A DNA stretch of 7,613 nucleotides, from assembly GCA_947176115.1 (NCBI GenBank), contig CAMWPK010000072.1:1-7613 (forward strand). Reading direction: 5' to 3'. Each line of letters opens with the position of its first letter. Position 1 is the stretch's first letter. Below, one piece after another: positions 6,522 through 7,613 of this stretch. A model generated the notes under the pieces. That model saw only the letters and a list, made by a program, of their open reading frames with translations, was not told the origin of the DNA and ran no database searches. Made by a program: the position numbers and the translations under genes. Source of the stretch: an uncultured Clostridia bacterium (lineage in GTDB: Bacteria > Bacillota > Clostridia > Christensenellales > UBA3700).

Positions 6522-6857
6522 TCAACCTGCAACAATGCCAACTACGTTGACGTTGACACTGCTAACCCTATAAAAAGTTGATTTTTCTATCTCCTGTTTG
6601 ATTTTTTCTTGAAGTTTACACACGACTACGGGAATTACGTATCCATAATAGATATTGACGGATATTTCTATTTTAACCAATCTATTGTCGTAAATTACCA
6701 CGTCGATAGCCTTATTTTTAGAAGATGACTTCTTCCCAACCTTTTGTTTTTTGGTATTACCGTACGTGACTGAAACAACGCCGTCAACTTGCGAAGCGGC
6801 GCTACCCGTGATAGAAGATATGACGTTTATATATGTTTCATTTGATTCTATTGACAT
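6522..6857 (-). CDS. yqhY: Asp23/Gls24 family protein (YqhY-like)
   Basis: This 111-residue protein has the Asp23/Gls24 (DUF322) pattern: an N-terminal helix ending SAASQVDGVVSV, a variable basic loop (about 33-50, with KKQKVGKKSSSKNK), a strand pair around IDVVIYDNRLVKIEISVNI, and the family-typical YGYVIPVV...LQEKIKQEIEK with a final SSVNVNVVGI strand. In B. subtilis the equivalent YqhY lies next to accBC and affects acetyl-CoA carboxylase; here accBC is absent, so that role is only a possibility. The start is taken at 6855-6857 because AAAGGAGG (6863-6870) precedes it by 5 nt; an upstream ATG at 6888-6890 lies before the predicted transcription start. The stop is TGA, and the frame is continuous with nusB beyond it. 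It is the first gene of the operon. Confidence 0.88.
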   Translation of the reverse strand: MSIESNETYINVISSITGSAASQVDGVVSVTYGNTKKQKVGKKSSSKNKAIDVVIYDNRLVKIEISVNIYYGYVIPVVVCKLQEKIKQEIEKSTFYRVSSVNVNVVGIVAG

Positions 6858-6862
6858 ATATA

Positions 6863-6870
6863 CCTCCTTT
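6863..6870 (-). promoter_or_regulatory. Ribosome binding site that fixes the asp23 start
   Basis: AAAGGAGG with a 5-nt spacer (TATAT) to the ATG at 6855-6857. It decides for this start over the ATG 11 codons upstream, which would lie inside the promoter. Confidence 0.9.
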
Positions 6871-6880
6871 GTCAATTTAT

Positions 6881-6909
6881 ATTCTAGCATATCAAAATAT
6901 TTTTGACAA
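6881..6909 (-). promoter_or_regulatory. Sigma-A type promoter of the asp23-nusB-folD-... operon
   Basis: On the minus strand the -35 box TTGTCA (6904-6909) is separated by exactly 17 nt from the -10 box TAGAAT (6881-6886), which carries the extended TGC motif (TGCTAGAAT). Start of transcription is expected near 6872-6874, giving a leader of about 15 nt before the asp23 ATG. It lies directly downstream of the spoIIIAH terminator and is the only convincing promoter for the following nine genes in this window. Confidence 0.8.
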
Positions 6910-6920
6910 GTGCGTATTGT

Positions 6921-6938
6921 TAATTATTATAATAATTA
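6921..6938. repeat. 18-bp perfect AT-only palindrome between terminator and operon promoter
   Basis: TAATTATTATAATAATTA is fully self-complementary. It lies 3 bp beyond the terminator U-tract and 11 bp upstream of the -35 box of the asp23 promoter. It could be an UP-like AT-rich element, an operator, or chance in AT-rich DNA. Nothing in the sequence decides between these. Confidence 0.5.
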
Positions 6939-6941
6939 TTA

Positions 6942-6980
6942 ATTAAAAAGAAATTGCCGACCGAATTAGGCCGACAATTT
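6942..6980 (-). terminator. Intrinsic terminator after spoIIIAH
   Basis: Read on the minus strand, arm AAATTGTCGGCC (6969-6980) pairs with GGTCGGCAATTT (6951-6962) around the loop TAATTC. All 12 positions pair in RNA, two of them as G-U wobbles, and the stem is followed by CTTTTTAAT (6942-6950). Read on the plus strand the two wobbles become C-A and A-C mismatches, so the structure favours the minus strand. It separates the spoIIIA transcript from the housekeeping operon. Confidence 0.88.
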
Positions 6981-7006
6981 TGGATTTGCGCTATTTTCTA
7001 TGCTAT

Positions 7007-7525
7007 TTATACAGCATATGACATTACGTATACTTGATTGCGAGTATAATCTGTTTCGCTAAGCATTGCTCCGACTATTTGCGCAACGTCTTGAGCGGTG
7101 AGTTCTGCTTTGTTTACGATTACGTTGAGATTGTTGGTAGACATAGTTACGACAGCGTCTTCAAAGCCTTTTGCTTTGATAATGCTTTCAAGTACAAGTT
7201 CTTTTTCAATAAACTCTAGCAACTCTACTTGCTTTTGCTCTGCGCTTGCCTTAACGGTTTCGCTTGCGCTTTCAGACTTAATTATTGCGTCGAGATAACT
7301 AAACTCTTCTGCTCTTGCAGTTTCTCTGTTGCTACGGTGAGAGCTGAAGAACGTTTCGACTGCATTGTCACCGGGATTCTTACCAACGTCGGTAGTATCA
7401 CCGATTCGGGAGTTGAGTACAAAATTCAACACACCGGTTACCACTAAAAGCCCTACCATGCAACAAAGCACGAGCGCTTTCTTTGCGTTTGAAGATAACT
7501 TCTTTCTTTTTTCTGTTTTTGCCAT
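7007..7525 (-). CDS. spoIIIAH: Stage III sporulation protein AH (SpoIIIAH-like)
   Basis: The protein has 172 residues. A basic cytoplasmic start (MAKTEKRKKLSSNAKK) is followed by one membrane segment at about 17-37, then a polar linker and an extracytoplasmic domain. The segment FFSSHRSNRETARAEE (59-74), a helix with SASETVKASAEQ, and EKELVLESIIKAKGFEDAVV...NVIVNKAELTAQDVAQIV match the SpoIIIAH YscJ-like ring domain. In sporulating Firmicutes SpoIIIAH in the mother-cell membrane docks with forespore SpoIIQ to form the channel that supports late forespore gene expression. The ATG at 7523-7525 is chosen because GGAGG at 7531-7535 lies 5 nt upstream; a TTG four codons earlier is unlikely. It is a little shorter than the B. 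subtilis protein (218). An intrinsic terminator follows the stop by 26 nt. It indicates an endospore former. Confidence 0.87.
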   Translation of the reverse strand: MAKTEKRKKLSSNAKKALVLCCMVGLLVVTGVLNFVLNSRIGDTTDVGKNPGDNAVETFFSSHRSNRETARAEEFSYLDAIIKSESASETVKASAEQKQVELLEFIEKELVLESIIKAKGFEDAVVTMSTNNLNVIVNKAELTAQDVAQIVGAMLSETDYTRNQVYVMSYAV

Positions 7526-7530
7526 ACAGA

Positions 7531-7535
7531 CCTCC
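7531..7535 (-). promoter_or_regulatory. Ribosome binding site that fixes the spoIIIAH start
   Basis: GGAGG with a 5-nt spacer (TCTGT) to the ATG at 7523-7525. The competing TTG at 7535-7537 overlaps this site and so cannot use it. Confidence 0.88.
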
Positions 7536-7537
7536 AA

Positions 7538-7612
7538 TTATTTCTTTTCAAAAATTTGTATATTTTTTGCATCTATTTTTAACCTAAAGTTATCAAAAAA
7601 ATGTAGCAAGAT
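7538..7612 (-). CDS. Probable 3' end of the gene upstream of spoIIIAH (possibly spoIIIAG)
   Basis: One minus-strand frame is open from the window edge for 24 codons to TAA at 7538-7540. Its peptide ends FRLKIDAKNIQIFEKK. The stop is 12 nt before the spoIIIAH ATG, and those 12 nt hold the Shine-Dalgarno, which is the layout of consecutive operon genes. In spoIIIA operons the gene in this place is spoIIIAG, whose C-terminus also ends with a helix and an 'I-x-I' strand. The fragment is too short and AT-rich to prove coding or identity; it could instead be untranslated leader. Confidence 0.4.
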   Translation of the reverse strand: MLLHFFDNFRLKIDAKNIQIFEKK

Positions 7613-7613
7613 G

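Noticed and set aside
6522..6890. Longer 122-residue Asp23 protein starting at 6890.
   Set aside because: Its ATG would lie upstream of the predicted transcription start, within the promoter. The start at 6857 has an excellent ribosome binding site.
1..7613. CRISPR arrays, insertion sequences, tRNA or rRNA genes, prophage or defence genes.
   Set aside because: I found no spaced direct repeats, terminal inverted repeats with transposase, or RNA-gene signatures. Nearly all the sequence is taken up by conserved housekeeping genes, and no intergenic stretch exceeds 150 nt once the dxs tail is counted.

Overview
The window is AT-rich bacterial DNA in which every recognisable gene lies on the minus strand, so the genes are read from high to low coordinates. 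Gene order and family membership point to a spore-forming low-GC Firmicute of the class Clostridia. A SpoIIIAH homologue is followed by yqhY(asp23)-nusB-folD-xseA-xseB-ispA-[CorB-like membrane gene]-dxs-tlyA. This is the order of the well-known Bacillus subtilis spoIIIA-to-tlyA neighbourhood, except that accB-accC is absent between spoIIIAH and yqhY, and an extra membrane-protein gene sits between ispA and dxs. A narrower taxon cannot be supported from the window.

Layout from right to left. At 7538-7612 is the probable 3' end of the gene before spoIIIAH, possibly spoIIIAG. At 7007-7525 is spoIIIAH, encoding the mother-cell part of the sporulation channel, closed by a clear intrinsic terminator at 6942-6980. 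At 6881-6909 is a strong sigma-A type promoter (TTGTCA, 17 bp, extended -10 TGCTAGAAT) with a short leader and a strong ribosome binding site. It opens a long, tightly packed operon: yqhY/asp23 (6522-6857), nusB (6102-6509), folD (5252-6100), xseA (4065-5252), xseB (3863-4075), ispA (2988-3863), the CorB-like gene (2376-2951), dxs (685-2376, interrupted) and tlyA (1-673, cut by the window edge). Most junctions overlap or nearly touch (three TAATG overlaps and an 11-base xseA/xseB overlap), which suggests translational coupling. The largest gap is 36 nt, between ispA and the CorB-like gene.

Functionally the operon joins transcription antitermination (NusB), one-carbon folate metabolism (FolD), DNA repair (exonuclease VII, XseA plus XseB), isoprenoid synthesis (Dxs makes DXP for the MEP pathway; IspA condenses the C5 products to farnesyl diphosphate) and rRNA methylation (TlyA).

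The most notable observation is an in-frame TGA at 829-831 inside dxs. The reading frame continues without a shift for 47 more codons to a TAA at 685-687, and those codons encode a recognisable Dxs C-terminus. A canonical reading therefore gives a truncated 515-residue Dxs, while suppression of the TGA gives 563 residues. TGA acts as an ordinary stop elsewhere in the window: three other genes end in it, and asp23 and nusB would fuse in frame if it were sense. A genome-wide UGA reassignment is therefore unlikely, which leaves a sequencing error, a recent nonsense mutation or site-specific readthrough. Apart from this I see conserved housekeeping genes with some small oddities, and no evidence of a new defence or mobile system.
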